Positions 1 to 9,381 are shown, numbered from the stretch's first letter. The stretch: 36,923 nucleotides of DNA from an uncultured beta proteobacterium (GCA_903873485.1 CAIQOO010000087.1:1-36923), one strand, 5' to 3'. Notes: generated from the letters alone by a model not told the origin. Numbers and translations are program-made.

Positions 1-1
1 A

Positions 2-499
2 CTGGAATACCTGCTGATTGACCAGAGCCAATACACCGACAGCCAATTGGCCCCGTTGAAAAACCTGGTCGCAGCGGTGCTGCGCTTCGAGCGTCCCGAC
101 AGCATGGAGGCACTGCTGCAACTGATCGACAGCCTCAACGACTGGCTCGATGGCCAGCCGGAACTCAAGCGCACATTTGCCATCTGGATTCGGGCGGTGT
201 TATTGCGGCGCGGCAAGTTCACGCAGGCAATACCCAAAGTACGCGATTTGAAGGAGTTAAAAATGTCACTGGCAGCACGGTTTGATTTGTGGGCGCAGCA
301 GTACGAGCAAAAAGGCGAGCTAAAGGGCAAGCAAGAGGGCAAGTCTGAATTTCTGCAGCGCCTGCTGGTGCGCCGCTTTGGCCCGCTGCCGCAACAGATC
401 GTGCAGCAACTGACCAGCGCCACAACACCGCAGCTTGAACTTTGGGGCGACCGGATGCTTGATGCCCGCAGCCTGGCCGATGTTTTTGCCGATAAGTGA
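2..499 (+). CDS. Rpn-family recombination-promoting nuclease/putative transposase, C-terminal part
   Basis: The reading frame is open at the window edge, so this is the 3' part of a longer gene (about 165 codons visible). The visible protein has the stretch LLIDQSQYTDSQLAPLKNLV that in Rpn/PD-(D/E)XK 'transposase_31' proteins follows the nuclease core. It ends in a DUF4351-like tail (about the last 50 residues, EFLQRLLVRRFGPLP...). A lysine/glutamate-rich linker (EQKGELKGKQEGKSE) joins the two. Members of this family are RecA-independent DNA endonucleases linked to horizontal transfer; the catalytic part lies upstream of the window. It converges with cobT: only 17 bases separate the stops, and I see no terminator hairpin there. 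Family assignment is by motif recognition. Confidence 0.75.
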   Translation: MEYLLIDQSQYTDSQLAPLKNLVAAVLRFERPDSMEALLQLIDSLNDWLDGQPELKRTFAIWIRAVLLRRGKFTQAIPKVRDLKELKMSLAARFDLWAQQYEQKGELKGKQEGKSEFLQRLLVRRFGPLPQQIVQQLTSATTPQLELWGDRMLDARSLADVFADK

Positions 500-516
500 T
501 GGGAATGTGACGATAT

Positions 517-1605
517 TCAGCCCACCAGCGACGGCGCGTCGGTCTTTTCGGACACCCCGGCCGACTCGAAGCTGGCCATGTCGCGCAAAATGGCGCAAGC
601 CGATTGCAGCAGCGGCCAGGCCAGCGCGGCACCCGAGCCTTCGCCCAGCCGCAGCCCCAGGTCGAGCAGCGCCTGTACGCCCAGGTGCTGCAGCATGAAC
701 TCATGCCCGCGCTCGCCAGAGCGGTGCGCAAACACGCAGCGCTGCAATACCAGCGGCTGCAAGGCGTGGGCTACCAGCACCGCACTGCTGGCAATAAAGC
801 CATCAACCACAATCACCCGGCGCTCGACCGCCGCCTGCAACACGGCGCCGACCATGCTGGCGATCTCAAAACCGCCCAACGCTGCCAGGGCATCGAGCGG
901 CGCGGTTGCCTGCGGGTGCCGCGCCAGCACCTCGCGCAGCACGGCGGTTTTGCGCTGCACGCCGGGGCCATCCAGACCGGTGCCAGCGCCCGTGCACAGC
1001 ATGATATTGACCCCGGCCAGCCGGGCCAGCAGCAGCGAGGCAGCCGAGGTGTTGCCAATGCCCATTTCGCCCAGCAGCAGCGCGTTGCCGGGCAGGCTGG
1101 CGACAACCGCCATGCCGTTTTCAATTGCCTGCCGGCATTGGCCGGCGCTCATGGCGGGCTGCAGCGATGAATCTGCCGTGCCCTGCTCACCGCCGTCCAC
1201 CTTGCGCACCAGCAGACCCGGGCGCTGGCTGCCAACTGGCAGGCCGGCCAGAAAGTCGTGCTTGACACCGCAGTCCACCACGGTCAGGGCAATGCCGTGC
1301 TGGCGCGCCAGCACGCTGACGGCGGCGCCACCCGAGAGAAAGTTTTCGACCATTTGCCAGCTCACATCGCTCGGAAAAGCCGAAACGCCGCGTGCCGTCA
1401 AGCCGTGATCGCCAGCGAACACCACCATTTGCGGGTCTTGCAACAGCGGGGTTTCGGTGCCAAGGATTTGGCCGATCTGCAAGGCCAGTGCCTCCAGCCG
1501 GCCGAGTGAGCCTTGCGGTTTGGTTTTGTTGTCGAGCTTGTGCTGCAGCGCTTGCGTCAGTGCAGGCGCGCGGAGATCGATCAGGGTGGGGAATGTCATG
1601 TTCAT
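517..1605 (-). CDS. cobT: Nicotinate-nucleotide--dimethylbenzimidazole phosphoribosyltransferase
   Basis: CobT transfers phosphoribose from nicotinate mononucleotide to 5,6-dimethylbenzimidazole, making alpha-ribazole phosphate for the lower loop of cobalamin. The family signature KTKPQGSLGRLE lies near the N-terminus. The glycine-rich GEGSGAALAW near residue 320 carries the expected catalytic glutamate. At 362 residues the length is normal for the family. I start at the ATG at 1605; a second ATG at 1599 would remove two residues. An open frame runs upstream to 1650 but adds a low-complexity leader unlike the family. The gene follows cobQ with a 77-base gap that includes a run of eight T residues on the coding strand but no convincing hairpin. 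It is the last gene of the B12 set on this side of the island. Confidence 0.93.
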   Translation of the reverse strand: MNMTFPTLIDLRAPALTQALQHKLDNKTKPQGSLGRLEALALQIGQILGTETPLLQDPQMVVFAGDHGLTARGVSAFPSDVSWQMVENFLSGGAAVSVLARQHGIALTVVDCGVKHDFLAGLPVGSQRPGLLVRKVDGGEQGTADSSLQPAMSAGQCRQAIENGMAVVASLPGNALLLGEMGIGNTSAASLLLARLAGVNIMLCTGAGTGLDGPGVQRKTAVLREVLARHPQATAPLDALAALGGFEIASMVGAVLQAAVERRVIVVDGFIASSAVLVAHALQPLVLQRCVFAHRSGERGHEFMLQHLGVQALLDLGLRLGEGSGAALAWPLLQSACAILRDMASFESAGVSEKTDAPSLVG

Positions 1606-1683
1606 GGCAGGTTCGCGTGGTGAATGAGGGAGGAATGAGGAATGAGTCAAAAAAAAGGTGTTCTGGAAAGCCTGGCTTGCGGC

Positions 1684-3228
1684 TCATGCCAGCAGACCGG
1701 CCAGAACCTCTGGCTCGATATGCCGCTCGATGAAGTCCGCCAGGCCGTCAAAAACCGAGTCCAGCGTGGGCACCGGGCCGCTAAGCCGGCTTGCAAACAG
1801 CGCTTGCAGCGCGGTCGGGTCTTCAAACAGGCCGTGCAGGTAAAGGCCCAGCACATTGCCGGCGGCGTTTTGCCAGCCCAGACCGTTTGGCAACACGACC
1901 CGCGCCGACGCGCTGGCCCGCGTCAGCGCCAGATCGGCCTCGGTCAGCCCATGGTGGATTTCATAGCCGGTCACCGTGATGCCGGCCAAAGCTTGCCAGG
2001 GGTTGGCCACATCCACCTCGCCATGCACCATGTCGGTGACCGGCAGCAGCGCAGGTGCTGCGATGCAGGCGGCAAAGGTGGCCTGGCTGTATTGCACGGT
2101 TTTATCCGGTTCAAACAGGGTGCAGAGCGGCAGCAAACCCAGACCGGGCGCATTGCCATCAACGCCATGCGGGTCGATCAGCGCGCTGCCCAGCATTTGC
2201 AGACCACCGCAAATGCCCAGCACCGCACCGCCGCTGTTGGCATGGGCCAGCACCGCCGCATCCAGCCGCTGAGTCCGCAGCCAGGCGAGGTCGCTGGCGG
2301 TGGCTTTGGAGCCAGGCAGGATGATCCAGTCGTTGGCTTGCAAACCGGCCAGTTCGGTGGGGCTGCGCACCCACAGCAGGCGCACGCCGGGAATGTTTTT
2401 CAGTGGCTGGAATTCGTCGAGATTGCTGATGCGCGGCCAGGCGATGACCGCGATCGTGATCGGCAGGCCGCCCGGCGCGGGCAGGGCCGCTTGCAGCGGG
2501 TACATGCCATCTTCCTCGGGCAAGCCATGCTGCCACCACATCGGCAGCACCGCCACCGTCGGAATGCCGGTCAGATCTTGCAGCCGTTGCGGTGCCGGGG
2601 CCAGCAGCGCGGCATCACCGCGAAACTTGTTGAGCACAAAGCCTTTGATCAGGTGCCGCTCTGGCTCGGGCAGCAGCGCCCAGGTGCCGTACAAATGGGC
2701 AAACGCGCCGCCCCGGTCAATGTCGGTCACCAGCAGGCAGGCGGCATTGCCATACAGCGCCACACGCATGTTGACGATGTCGCTGTCCGACAAATTGATC
2801 TCGGCGGGCGAGCCGGCACCCTCGATCACCACCACGTCATTCTCGGCACGCAGGGCATCGAGTGCGGCAGCGATGTGCGGCCAGACATGGCTGCTGCGCT
2901 CGCGCCAGGCCATCGCCGTCAGGCTGGCGCTGACCAAGCCGAGCAGCACCACCTGGCTGTGGGTGTCGGCCTCGGGTTTGAGCAGCAGCGGGTTCATCCG
3001 CACATCGGGCACCGCCCGCGCCGCCAGTGCCTGAAAATACTGCGCGCTGCCAATTTCGCCCAAGCCGTCGTCACTGGCCACCACGCGGGCGTTGTTGCTC
3101 ATGTTTTGCGCCTTGAACGGGGCCACCTTGAAGCCTTGGCGGGCGTAGTGGCGGCACAGTGCGGTGGCCAGCCAGCTTTTGCCCGCCCCGCTGGTGGTGC
3201 CCAGCACCATGATGCAGGTGGCGGTCAT
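1684..3228 (-). CDS. cobQ: Cobyric acid synthase (glutamine-hydrolysing amidase)
   Basis: CobQ (CbiP) amidates four carboxyl side chains of adenosylcobyrinic acid a,c-diamide using glutamine and ATP. The N-terminal half is a P-loop dethiobiotin-synthetase-like domain with GTTSGAGKS at residues 9-17. The C-terminal half is a class I glutamine amidotransferase domain with the nucleophilic cysteine in GICGGLQMLG (about residue 340) and the catalytic histidine in YLHGLFEDP (about residue 463). At 514 residues it is full length. Its ATG overlaps the stop of jetD (ATGA), so translation of this B12 gene is probably coupled to a Wadjet gene. No good ribosome-binding site is visible just upstream, which fits coupling. 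In an uninterrupted cluster it would presumably follow the btu/cobU genes now 17.7 kb away. Confidence 0.95.
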   Translation of the reverse strand: MTATCIMVLGTTSGAGKSWLATALCRHYARQGFKVAPFKAQNMSNNARVVASDDGLGEIGSAQYFQALAARAVPDVRMNPLLLKPEADTHSQVVLLGLVSASLTAMAWRERSSHVWPHIAAALDALRAENDVVVIEGAGSPAEINLSDSDIVNMRVALYGNAACLLVTDIDRGGAFAHLYGTWALLPEPERHLIKGFVLNKFRGDAALLAPAPQRLQDLTGIPTVAVLPMWWQHGLPEEDGMYPLQAALPAPGGLPITIAVIAWPRISNLDEFQPLKNIPGVRLLWVRSPTELAGLQANDWIILPGSKATASDLAWLRTQRLDAAVLAHANSGGAVLGICGGLQMLGSALIDPHGVDGNAPGLGLLPLCTLFEPDKTVQYSQATFAACIAAPALLPVTDMVHGEVDVANPWQALAGITVTGYEIHHGLTEADLALTRASASARVVLPNGLGWQNAAGNVLGLYLHGLFEDPTALQALFASRLSGPVPTLDSVFDGLADFIERHIEPEVLAGLLA

Positions 3229-4697
3229 ATTGGTGTTCTCATGGATATCTGATCAGGTTGAGTGAATATTGGATGGCTTGCTGCAATGCCTTTTGCGCAT
3301 CCGGCGCAAGCACTCCCAGCCGAATTCTGGGCGATATTGCCGTCATGAAGGTTGCTGCCACTTTTCTCCAGGTCGGGCAGCAGCCTGGCCAGCGTCGCCT
3401 GCAGCCAGCCAAAGCTGATACGTTCTTGCTCCAGGCGTACCCCCGCGCCCGCTGGCCATGCACCGGCTTGCAGCAAATCGCCGGTTTGCAAGTTGCCCAG
3501 CACCTCAAACAGGGCCAGTTCATCGACTGTCAGGCGTGGCAAATCGCGCCGCAGCGGCTGCGGCTCTGGTACCCACTGGGCACGGTGTGCCAGCAAGGTG
3601 GCGCGGTCCATCAGCAGCGACCGAACCTGGGGGAAATGCGCCCGCAGTTGGTCCAGGATGGCAAAGCCGTGGGTGTCGATGTCGCCCCAGTAAAGCAGCT
3701 CGCACTGCTGCAGCCAGGCGGCCCCTGCCAGCGCGTCAAAGCCATAACCGGCGCCAAAAATCACCAGGCTGCCAGGCTGCGGCGGAAAGGCCAGAAAGTT
3801 GATCTCGTTTTCGGTAATGAAGACGCGGCCGAGCGGCAAGTCAAGCCGCTCAAAAGCCGCCTGGGTCAGGCTGATGTCCTGATCAACCGGCGTGGCAAGT
3901 GTGGCCGGTGCGCTGCCCGGGTCGGCCCGGACTGGCCAGCAGGCCAGGGTCGCGTCAAGCAGCCGAAAGCGGATGCGCAGCGGCTTGTCCCGAAAGCCAT
4001 AGCGGCGGCAAAAGCCGCTCAGGCCGCTGGCGCTGGCATCAATGGCCTGCATCGGCAAGGCCAGGTCAAACAACTCTGCCAGCACGGCCCGGTGCGCCTC
4101 GATAAATTTGCTGTCGATGCCGGGCAAATCGACCTGGCGCAGGTAAATGCCCGGTCGGGGATGCGCCTGCAGCCAGCCCGCTACCGACAGCAGTCGCGGC
4201 CAGGCATCAAACAAATCCAGCGCCAGCAAGGGCCGCTTTTCCAGCCAGGGCAGCAGCCGCTGGCCCAGATCTTGGCACGCATCGCTGCGGAACTGGGAAT
4301 TTGCGCGGGCAATGGACTTTGCTACATCAGCATCAGCCACAAAGCTGCGGGTCAACTCAAGCAAGTCGGCAAATCGCCGCACCTCTTTTTGCCGGCCGAT
4401 CAAGGCTTGCGCGTCTTCGAGCGCATCCAGCCAGACTTCATCGGGCAACGTGTTGCTGCCCATTACCCGGTGCCGGAACTCGCGCAGCACCAAGCGCACC
4501 CTGGGCATGGCGCGCAACTCGGCGGCCCAGGCGCGCACCTCGTCAAAATGCTGGCTCAACTCGGCGGAAGTCGGGCCGGTCAGGCGCAGCCGCAGCGGGG
4601 CAAAAGCCTGGCCCTGCACCAGCGGGCGCAGCAGTTCGCCCTTGTCCCACAGCTTTTGCACCTGGGCGCGCAGGTCTTTCGGGCTGGTCCAGCGCAT
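3225..4697 (-). CDS. jetD: Wadjet anti-plasmid system protein JetD (DUF3322/DUF2220 TOPRIM nuclease)
   Basis: JetD is the nuclease subunit of Wadjet and cleaves circular DNA presented by the JetABC SMC complex. The N-terminal part (RWTSPKDLRAQVQKLWDKGELLRP) matches DUF3322. The C-terminal TOPRIM part has ITENEINFLAFP near residue 295, giving the acidic glutamate, and YWGDIDTHGF near residue 340, giving the metal-binding DxD. A family-typical VRLEQERISFGWLQ follows. After that the protein continues about 55 residues (LLPDLEKSGSNLHDG... to RTPI) that I do not recognise as JetD and that reach the cobQ start. At 490 residues it is longer than the roughly 400 I expect. The ATG at 4697 overlaps the jetC stop (TGATG); a TTG one codon upstream is also possible. 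Confidence 0.9.
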   Translation of the reverse strand: MRWTSPKDLRAQVQKLWDKGELLRPLVQGQAFAPLRLRLTGPTSAELSQHFDEVRAWAAELRAMPRVRLVLREFRHRVMGSNTLPDEVWLDALEDAQALIGRQKEVRRFADLLELTRSFVADADVAKSIARANSQFRSDACQDLGQRLLPWLEKRPLLALDLFDAWPRLLSVAGWLQAHPRPGIYLRQVDLPGIDSKFIEAHRAVLAELFDLALPMQAIDASASGLSGFCRRYGFRDKPLRIRFRLLDATLACWPVRADPGSAPATLATPVDQDISLTQAAFERLDLPLGRVFITENEINFLAFPPQPGSLVIFGAGYGFDALAGAAWLQQCELLYWGDIDTHGFAILDQLRAHFPQVRSLLMDRATLLAHRAQWVPEPQPLRRDLPRLTVDELALFEVLGNLQTGDLLQAGAWPAGAGVRLEQERISFGWLQATLARLLPDLEKSGSNLHDGNIAQNSAGSACAGCAKGIAASHPIFTQPDQISMRTPI

Positions 4698-7600
4698 CAA
4701 CGGCCCTCGCCTGCAGGCTCGACCGCATCAAGCCGGAGTTTTTCTGCCCGGTAGTCCTCGATGCTCAGGTTGCGCAGTTTCGAGTCGCGGCCCTCGTCGT
4801 TGTGGACAAAGCCGACGCTGGCGACAAAGGGTTCGATGATGTGGATTTTTTGCAGCGGGGTGACGATCAGCAATTGCAGGCCAAGCTTTTCAAACAGCTT
4901 CAGGCCGTATTGCGCCGATTCGTCCGAACCCCGGCCAAAGGCCTCGTCAATCACCACAAACCTGAAACTGCGCGAGCGCGTCTCGCCCCACACCAGGCCA
5001 AACTGGTAGGCCAGGCTGGCCGCCAGAATGGTGTAGGCCAGCTTTTCCTTTTGCCCGCCCGACTTGCCGCCCGAGTCCGAATAATGCTCGTGTTCGCGCC
5101 CGTCTTCACGCCAGCGCTCGCTGCCCGAAAAAACAAACCAGTTGCGCACATCAGTCACCTTGTAGGTCCAGCGCCGATCCTGTTCGGCCTGTCCCTCGCG
5201 GCCACGCAGGCGCTCGATGATGGCCTTGACCTGCAAAAACTTGGCCTCCGAATACTGGTCGCCCTCTGCCGTGCCAGACAGGGTGTCGTCCAGGCAATGG
5301 CGCAGGTCGGCCTGAAAATCGCGCACCTCGACATCCTGGGTGATTTGCACCTCCAGCACGATAAAGCGGCCAGGGTTGTAGTCGATTTGCGTCAGCGACT
5401 GGTTGATCAGGGCAATGCGCTCCTTGATGGTTTCGCGCTCGCGGTTGAGCTGCGAATTGAACTGTGCGACCTCGCGGATGGTGTTTTGATTGAGCAGTTC
5501 CTTGAAGCGGGCCTCAAAGCGCGGCAGGTCGTCGGCCTTGAGTTGCCCGAGCAGAATCCGGTAGTCGCCAGCGGATGCCACCGCAACATCAACTTCCTGG
5601 GTTTCAAGCGGAAACCGGCTGCTGAACTGGCCCATGGCAACAATGATTTTCTCGGTCAGGTTTTGCACTTTGGCATCGCCTGCTTTAATGTTGTTTTGCA
5701 GCCAGTCGCGCATCTGGCTCTGGCGGGTATCGCAGGATTCGACTGTGATGGATTGATCGCCCAGCACTTCCTTTTGCAGCACCTTGAGCTGCGCATTCAG
5801 GGTAGCGGTGGTCAGATCGGCAGATTGCGTTTGGGGGCTTGGCAGCAGTTCGGCAGTCTGTAGGCGCAAGCTTTGCGTATAGGTGATTTTCTGCTCGGTT
5901 TTGGCGTGTCGGTCCTGCTGATCACGCAGTTGCTTTTTGGTCGCTGCCGACTCGGCCTCAAGCCGGGCCAGGTGCTGCGACAGGGCTTTGAGCACATCCG
6001 AGGCGGCCTCCAGCCGGGCATGTTCGTCTTGCAGGGCGGCGACTTCAAGCGCCACGCTGCCCCAGTCCAGCTCACGGTAGTCGCGGTATTCGACCAGCTT
6101 GGCCAGGGTAGTGAGGCGGGCGCTGATGCTGGCTTGCTCGCGCTGCAAGTCGCCAAAATGCTTGCCCTGCTGCCCTATGGCGGCTTCCAGCACCCGGCTT
6201 TTGGCCTCCAGCGCGGCCAGCTTGGCGGCATTGCTCCAGCCCAGCACATAGCGGCTGCGATCCTCAAGCCGGTGCCGGTCGTCCTTTTCATGGCGTTCAC
6301 CGGCACTTTTGATCTGGCCGGCACGGGTAATGGCGCGGGTTTCGCGGCGAAACTGCTCCTGGCTGGTGCAGCAGGCGACATCAAAGCGATGGCACAGTTC
6401 GCGGTCCAGCCAGGCGTAAAAGGGCGAATCGTCCTTCACCGCCAGCTTATGCACCAGGGAATTCGGCAGCAAGGCCGGCAACTCGGCACGTACCGATGGC
6501 CGTACCCGGTAATACACCAGCCGGCCCGCAAGCCGGGTCTGCTCGACCCACTGCGCCACCTCGGCGTAATGGGCATCAGGCACCAGCAAGGACAGGCCAA
6601 AGTTGCGCAGCAGGCGCTCGATGGCACCTTCCCAGTCGCGCTGCTCGTCGCGCACTGCAATCAGCTCGCCGGCAAAGGGCATCGCCGTTTCGGGCAAATG
6701 CAGTGCGCTGCACAAAGCCTGGCGGATGCTGATTTGCTGGGTGTCGATGTTGCTGCGACGGCTTTTCAGGCTGCTGATTTCGGCGGCCAGATCGGCGTGG
6801 GCGGTGCGCTTTTCTTTCAGTTCGACGCCGGTCTCGGTCAAGGCGTTTTGCACCTCGTCGGCGCGGGCAGTGGCCACCTCGTGCAGTTGCAGGCAGGTCT
6901 GCTGCTGGGCCACCAGATCTTCGGTGCTGGCAACTTGCAGCAGTTCGAGCTGGCGGCGCAGCTCGTCATAACGCGCGGCATTGCTTTTGCGACGGCTGAT
7001 TTCGGTCTGGCGGCGGGCGATGTCGCTGGCGATGCGGGCCAGCCGGTCGCCCCCGCTCTCGGCCATGCTGAGGCGCAACTCGCGCTCTTGCGTTTGCTGC
7101 CCGGCCTGAATGTCTTCGAGCTTTCTGACCTTGGCCGAATCGCGCGCCAGGTCTTCGGCCAGGTCTTGCAGGCGGGTTTCCAGCAGGCCCAGCTTGAGGT
7201 TGGCAAAGTAGTTTTTAAGGCCATCGCGACAGGCCCGCAAGCCGTCGGTGGCAGCCAGCAGTGCGGCATATTTGTCGCAGTCAGTCACCAGCGGGGTCAG
7301 CAGTTCGACCTGGCTTTTGGCCTTGAGCACGGCGCTGTGGGCCCGGTTGAGGTCGTCAAAATGGTTGATCAGGCTGGCAATGCGCGGCGCCACGTCAAAC
7401 GGTTCGAGCATGTGGTGGCGGACAAAATCGGTCAGGTTGCCGACCGATTTCATCGACACGGTTTGGTGAAACAGCTCCAGCGCCTGCTCGCCCAAGCCGC
7501 CAAACAGCCGCCGAAACAGCGCGCTATAGGGCGGAAAGGTGTCAAACAGGTTCGCACCACTCTTTTTCAGGCGCTTTTTAAGCGGGTCGATGGCGCTGCC

Positions 7601-8161
7601 AAAGTGGCTGAAGTCGTCCTTGATCGACAGTGCTTTTTCTGCCACAAGGTAAAAGCGCTCCGGCTGGCCGACCGCAGCCTGCAGCCAGAAAACTTGGGCC
7701 AGCGTCACCGTTTTGTCAAAACCGGCGTTATAAAACAACCCCAGAATCACCGAATACTGGCTGGCATCGCGCAGCGGCACCGGCTTGGCATTGCCGCTGG
7801 CCTCGTTGCGTTCAGACTTGTAATGCCCCAGCACATAAGAGCGCAGCGAACGCTCTTTTGAATCTGCACCGGCTGCCTTGTTGTAGGCGATGCGCTGTGC
7901 TGGCACCAGCAGCGTGGTAACGGCATCGACCAGGGTTGACTTGCCCGAGCCAATGTCGCCGGTGAGCAAGGCGTTTTTGCCGCCCGGCGCCAGCGTCCAG
8001 ACGCGCTTGTCAAACGTGCCCCAGTTCAGGACTTCAAGCCGCATCAGCCTGAAACCGGCCAGTGCCGGTGCGCTGGCAAAGTCAAGCAAATCGCTGCCGC
8101 CAGACAGTGGCTGACTGGCCGCGACAAGAAGATTGGGCGCAGGGCTGGCTGTCATGGTCAT
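4697..8161 (-). CDS. jetC: Wadjet SMC-like ATPase JetC (MukB-like)
   Basis: JetC is the SMC-like ATPase of Wadjet. It forms a dimer that with JetA (kleisin) and JetB extrudes loops on foreign circular DNA. Walker A is [17 protein letters not shown] at residues 66-82. The ABC signature [10 protein letters not shown] lies near residue 1034 and Walker [12 protein letters not shown] near residue 1068, so both ATPase halves are intact. Between them is a long region rich in E, Q, R and K with heptad character (about 300-500 and 640-800), expected for the coiled-coil arms. At 1154 residues it is full length. Two in-frame ATGs (8161, 8155) could start it. It is the first gene after the break in the operon: jetB, which normally lies directly upstream, is 9.45 kb away, so jetCD must depend on a promoter within or at the edge of the inserted DNA. 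Confidence 0.93.
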   Translation of the reverse strand: MTMTASPAPNLLVAASQPLSGGSDLLDFASAPALAGFRLMRLEVLNWGTFDKRVWTLAPGGKNALLTGDIGSGKSTLVDAVTTLLVPAQRIAYNKAAGADSKERSLRSYVLGHYKSERNEASGNAKPVPLRDASQYSVILGLFYNAGFDKTVTLAQVFWLQAAVGQPERFYLVAEKALSIKDDFSHFGSAIDPLKKRLKKSGANLFDTFPPYSALFRRLFGGLGEQALELFHQTVSMKSVGNLTDFVRHHMLEPFDVAPRIASLINHFDDLNRAHSAVLKAKSQVELLTPLVTDCDKYAALLAATDGLRACRDGLKNYFANLKLGLLETRLQDLAEDLARDSAKVRKLEDIQAGQQTQERELRLSMAESGGDRLARIASDIARRQTEISRRKSNAARYDELRRQLELLQVASTEDLVAQQQTCLQLHEVATARADEVQNALTETGVELKEKRTAHADLAAEISSLKSRRSNIDTQQISIRQALCSALHLPETAMPFAGELIAVRDEQRDWEGAIERLLRNFGLSLLVPDAHYAEVAQWVEQTRLAGRLVYYRVRPSVRAELPALLPNSLVHKLAVKDDSPFYAWLDRELCHRFDVACCTSQEQFRRETRAITRAGQIKSAGERHEKDDRHRLEDRSRYVLGWSNAAKLAALEAKSRVLEAAIGQQGKHFGDLQREQASISARLTTLAKLVEYRDYRELDWGSVALEVAALQDEHARLEAASDVLKALSQHLARLEAESAATKKQLRDQQDRHAKTEQKITYTQSLRLQTAELLPSPQTQSADLTTATLNAQLKVLQKEVLGDQSITVESCDTRQSQMRDWLQNNIKAGDAKVQNLTEKIIVAMGQFSSRFPLETQEVDVAVASAGDYRILLGQLKADDLPRFEARFKELLNQNTIREVAQFNSQLNRERETIKERIALINQSLTQIDYNPGRFIVLEVQITQDVEVRDFQADLRHCLDDTLSGTAEGDQYSEAKFLQVKAIIERLRGREGQAEQDRRWTYKVTDVRNWFVFSGSERWREDGREHEHYSDSGGKSGGQKEKLAYTILAASLAYQFGLVWGETRSRSFRFVVIDEAFGRGSDESAQYGLKLFEKLGLQLLIVTPLQKIHIIEPFVASVGFVHNDEGRDSKLRNLSIEDYRAEKLRLDAVEPAGEGR

Positions 8162-8276
8162 GGTGATTGGGCCGTCATTATGGGTGGATGCAGTAGCTTA
8201 ATGGAGATCAGATCACAATTCGGGCAGGGGCAGCGAGACAAGCCAGCAACGGTCTCCCGAATCGGGCTATGACCCC

Positions 8277-8398
8277 AATGGCACTGACTTACGCGCAATT
8301 GCTTGCCAAATTGGCCCGTTCGCCCTGAGCCTGTCGAAGGGTTCTCGAAGGCTTCGACAAGCTCAGCCCGAACGGGAACCTCTTAAGTCAGTGCCATT
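8277..8398. repeat. Nested palindromic element, copy 1
   Basis: The outer arms are AATGGCACTGACTTA and its complement. The inner arms are CCCGTTCGCCCTGAGC-type REP sequence and GCTCAGCCCGAACGGG, with CGAAGG/CCTTCG centres, so the whole 122 bases can fold into a long hairpin. It is bounded on both sides by near-identical 18-base motifs (8262-8279 and 8397-8414, 16 of 18 the same) in direct orientation. A 126-base copy lies at 20770-20895. Confidence 0.85.
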
Positions 8399-8406
8399 GG
8401 GCTATG

Positions 8407-8517
8407 ACCCCATTCTGCGGGCCATCCAGAAGGTGTATCCAGCCGCCAAAATTTCCGAAAAATTTAGACCAAATCGTCCTGTAGCCCGCATTCAGCAAGC
8501 GCAGATAGCTATTGAAA
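8407..8517 (+). repeat. About 110-base imperfect direct repeat, left copy
   Basis: Starts GACCCCATTCTGCGGG and ends in the dispersed TAGCTATTGAAA repeat (8479-8517). The same order of motifs, with many substitutions, recurs at 9369-9481 on the other side of brnTA. Confidence 0.6.
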
Positions 8518-8540
8518 TTATTAGGCGATCATTTTTTACG

Positions 8541-8570
8541 GAGGCGGTAGCTGAATTGGGGTCAGATCAA
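8541..8570 (+). repeat. GAGGCGGTAGCTGAATTGG edge motif, left copy
   Basis: The 30 bases from GAGGCGGTAG to GGGGTCAGATCA are repeated exactly at 9270-9299. The two copies bracket the brnTA pair. Confidence 0.8.
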
Positions 8571-8594
8571 AATGAATGCCAATCGTGAAAAGTA

Positions 8595-8622
8595 TTGACA
8601 AAGTAAATACATTTAATAGAAT
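8595..8622 (+). promoter_or_regulatory. Promoter of brnTA
   Basis: A consensus -35 TTGACA (8595-8600) and a near-consensus -10 TAGAAT (8617-8622) are separated by 16 bases. Transcription would start around 8629-8630, right at the GTG codon chosen for brnT, which suggests a leaderless message. The ATG at 8576 lies upstream of this promoter and so would not be in its transcript. Confidence 0.6.
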
Positions 8623-8629
8623 TCAGAGC

Positions 8630-8923
8630 GTGGACATTCACTTTAATTTGAACAGCGAGTCCTTCGTCTGGGATGCGGCCAAGGCGCAAAAGAATCTGCG
8701 CAAACATGGCGTACGTTTTGAAGAGGCTGCGGCTGTGTTTGCAGACCCGGCGTTTGTCCTGGTGCAGGCTTCGCGCAATGATGAGGCGCGAGAGGCTGCG
8801 ATTGGTTTTGATGTGACAGGTCGGCTGCTGTATGTGGTGCATATCGAGGTCGATGCAGCGTTTATCCGCATCATTTCCGCGCGTCGCGCAGACCCTGAAG
8901 AGGAGCAAATTTATGTTGTCTGA
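8630..8923 (+). CDS. brnT: BrnT-family toxin (RelE-like RNase)
   Basis: BrnT is a ribonuclease toxin neutralised by BrnA. The protein shows the family pattern FVWDAAKAQKNLRKHGVRFEEA, then VFADP, then a C-terminal IRIISARRADPEEEQIY with the conserved arginines. I start at GTG 8630 because it gives a normal BrnT length (97 residues) and sits at the predicted transcription start. An in-frame ATG at 8576 would add 18 residues encoded by repeat-edge and promoter sequence. The stop overlaps the start of the next gene by 11 bases, as usual in toxin-antitoxin pairs. It is on the plus strand, opposite to every other gene of the island, and is bracketed by direct repeats, so it looks like a self-contained cassette. 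Confidence 0.85.
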   Translation: MDIHFNLNSESFVWDAAKAQKNLRKHGVRFEEAAAVFADPAFVLVQASRNDEAREAAIGFDVTGRLLYVVHIEVDAAFIRIISARRADPEEEQIYVV

Positions 8924-9197
8924 ACGTTTGAAATCCCGGATGGTCAAAGATCGGCCCATGACCTCGATCACACTGCGCATCCCGGTGGATGTCGTGGAGT
9001 CAATGAAGGCCATCGCCCCACTGCGCGGCTTTGCTGGCTACCAAACATTGCTCAAGCTGTACTTGAGCGACGGGCTGCGCCGTGATGAGGCGCTGTTCAT
9101 GGCCACCCCAACTGCGCGGCTAATGGAGGCGTTGCGCAAGCATGGCGTGCCGCAGGCGGTGCTCGATGATGCAGCGCGGGAGATGGAGTCCGTTTGA
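8913..9197 (+). CDS. Antitoxin partner of BrnT (ribbon-helix-helix type)
   Basis: A 94-residue protein translated from ATG 8913 behind a good ribosome-binding site (AGGAG at 8901-8905, 7 bases before the start). It overlaps the brnT stop by 11 bases. Residues 17-50 (MTSITLRIPVDVVESMKAIA) read as a short beta-strand followed by helices, typical of ribbon-helix-helix antitoxins that bind their own promoter, here presumably the TTGACA/TAGAAT promoter at 8595. It differs from the commonest BrnA sequences that I know, so I call it by position and fold rather than by name. The C-terminal half (TARLMEALRKHGVPQAVLDDA) would bind the toxin. Confidence 0.75.
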   Translation: MLSERLKSRMVKDRPMTSITLRIPVDVVESMKAIAPLRGFAGYQTLLKLYLSDGLRRDEALFMATPTARLMEALRKHGVPQAVLDDAAREMESV

Positions 9198-9278
9198 CGG
9201 CTGACTCATCACGTCAATGAGGGGCTGGGGCGTAAGCAGCTATTGAAAAAGTAGGCAGTCATTATTGGCGGAGGCGGT

Positions 9279-9381
9279 AGCTGAATTGGGGTCAGATCAC
9301 AATTCGGCCAATGGCTGCGAAACAAGCGAACACGGTTTCACGAATTGTGCTCCACGAATTGTGCTCTGACCCCAATTCAGC
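9279..9381. repeat. Inverted repeat bounded by GCTGAATTGGGGTCAGA
   Basis: The left arm GCTGAATTGGGGTCAGA is complemented by TCTGACCCCAATTCAGC at the right end, and ACAATTCG / CGAATTGT lie inside, so the segment can fold back on itself. The motif GGGGTCAGA also borders the 20.8-kb palindrome. Such motifs often surround REP-associated tyrosine transposase elements in betaproteobacteria; no such transposase is present here. Confidence 0.75.

Larger units (their letters stand above)
8162..8629. other. Repeat-filled intergenic region between jetC and brnT
   Basis: This stretch lies between the jetC start and the brnT start and holds no gene I can support. In order it contains a part copy of a repeat related to the one at 9279-9381 (TCAGATCACAATTCGG near 8212), the nested palindrome at 8277-8398 with its 18-base flanks, a segment repeated imperfectly at 9369-9481, one copy of the dispersed TAGCTATTGA repeat, the GAGGCGGTAGCTGAATTGG edge motif, and the brnT promoter. 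Any promoter for jetCD should lie here, on the minus strand, but I see no clear -10/-35 pair. Confidence 0.7.

Noticed and set aside
500..516. Terminator between the Rpn gene and cobT
   Set aside because: Only 17 bases separate the stops and no stem is formed.
4301..7861. Long plus-strand open frames opposite jetD and jetC
   Set aside because: They are antisense shadows in GC-rich DNA. The minus-strand frames carry complete SMC and TOPRIM motifs; the plus-strand frames match nothing.
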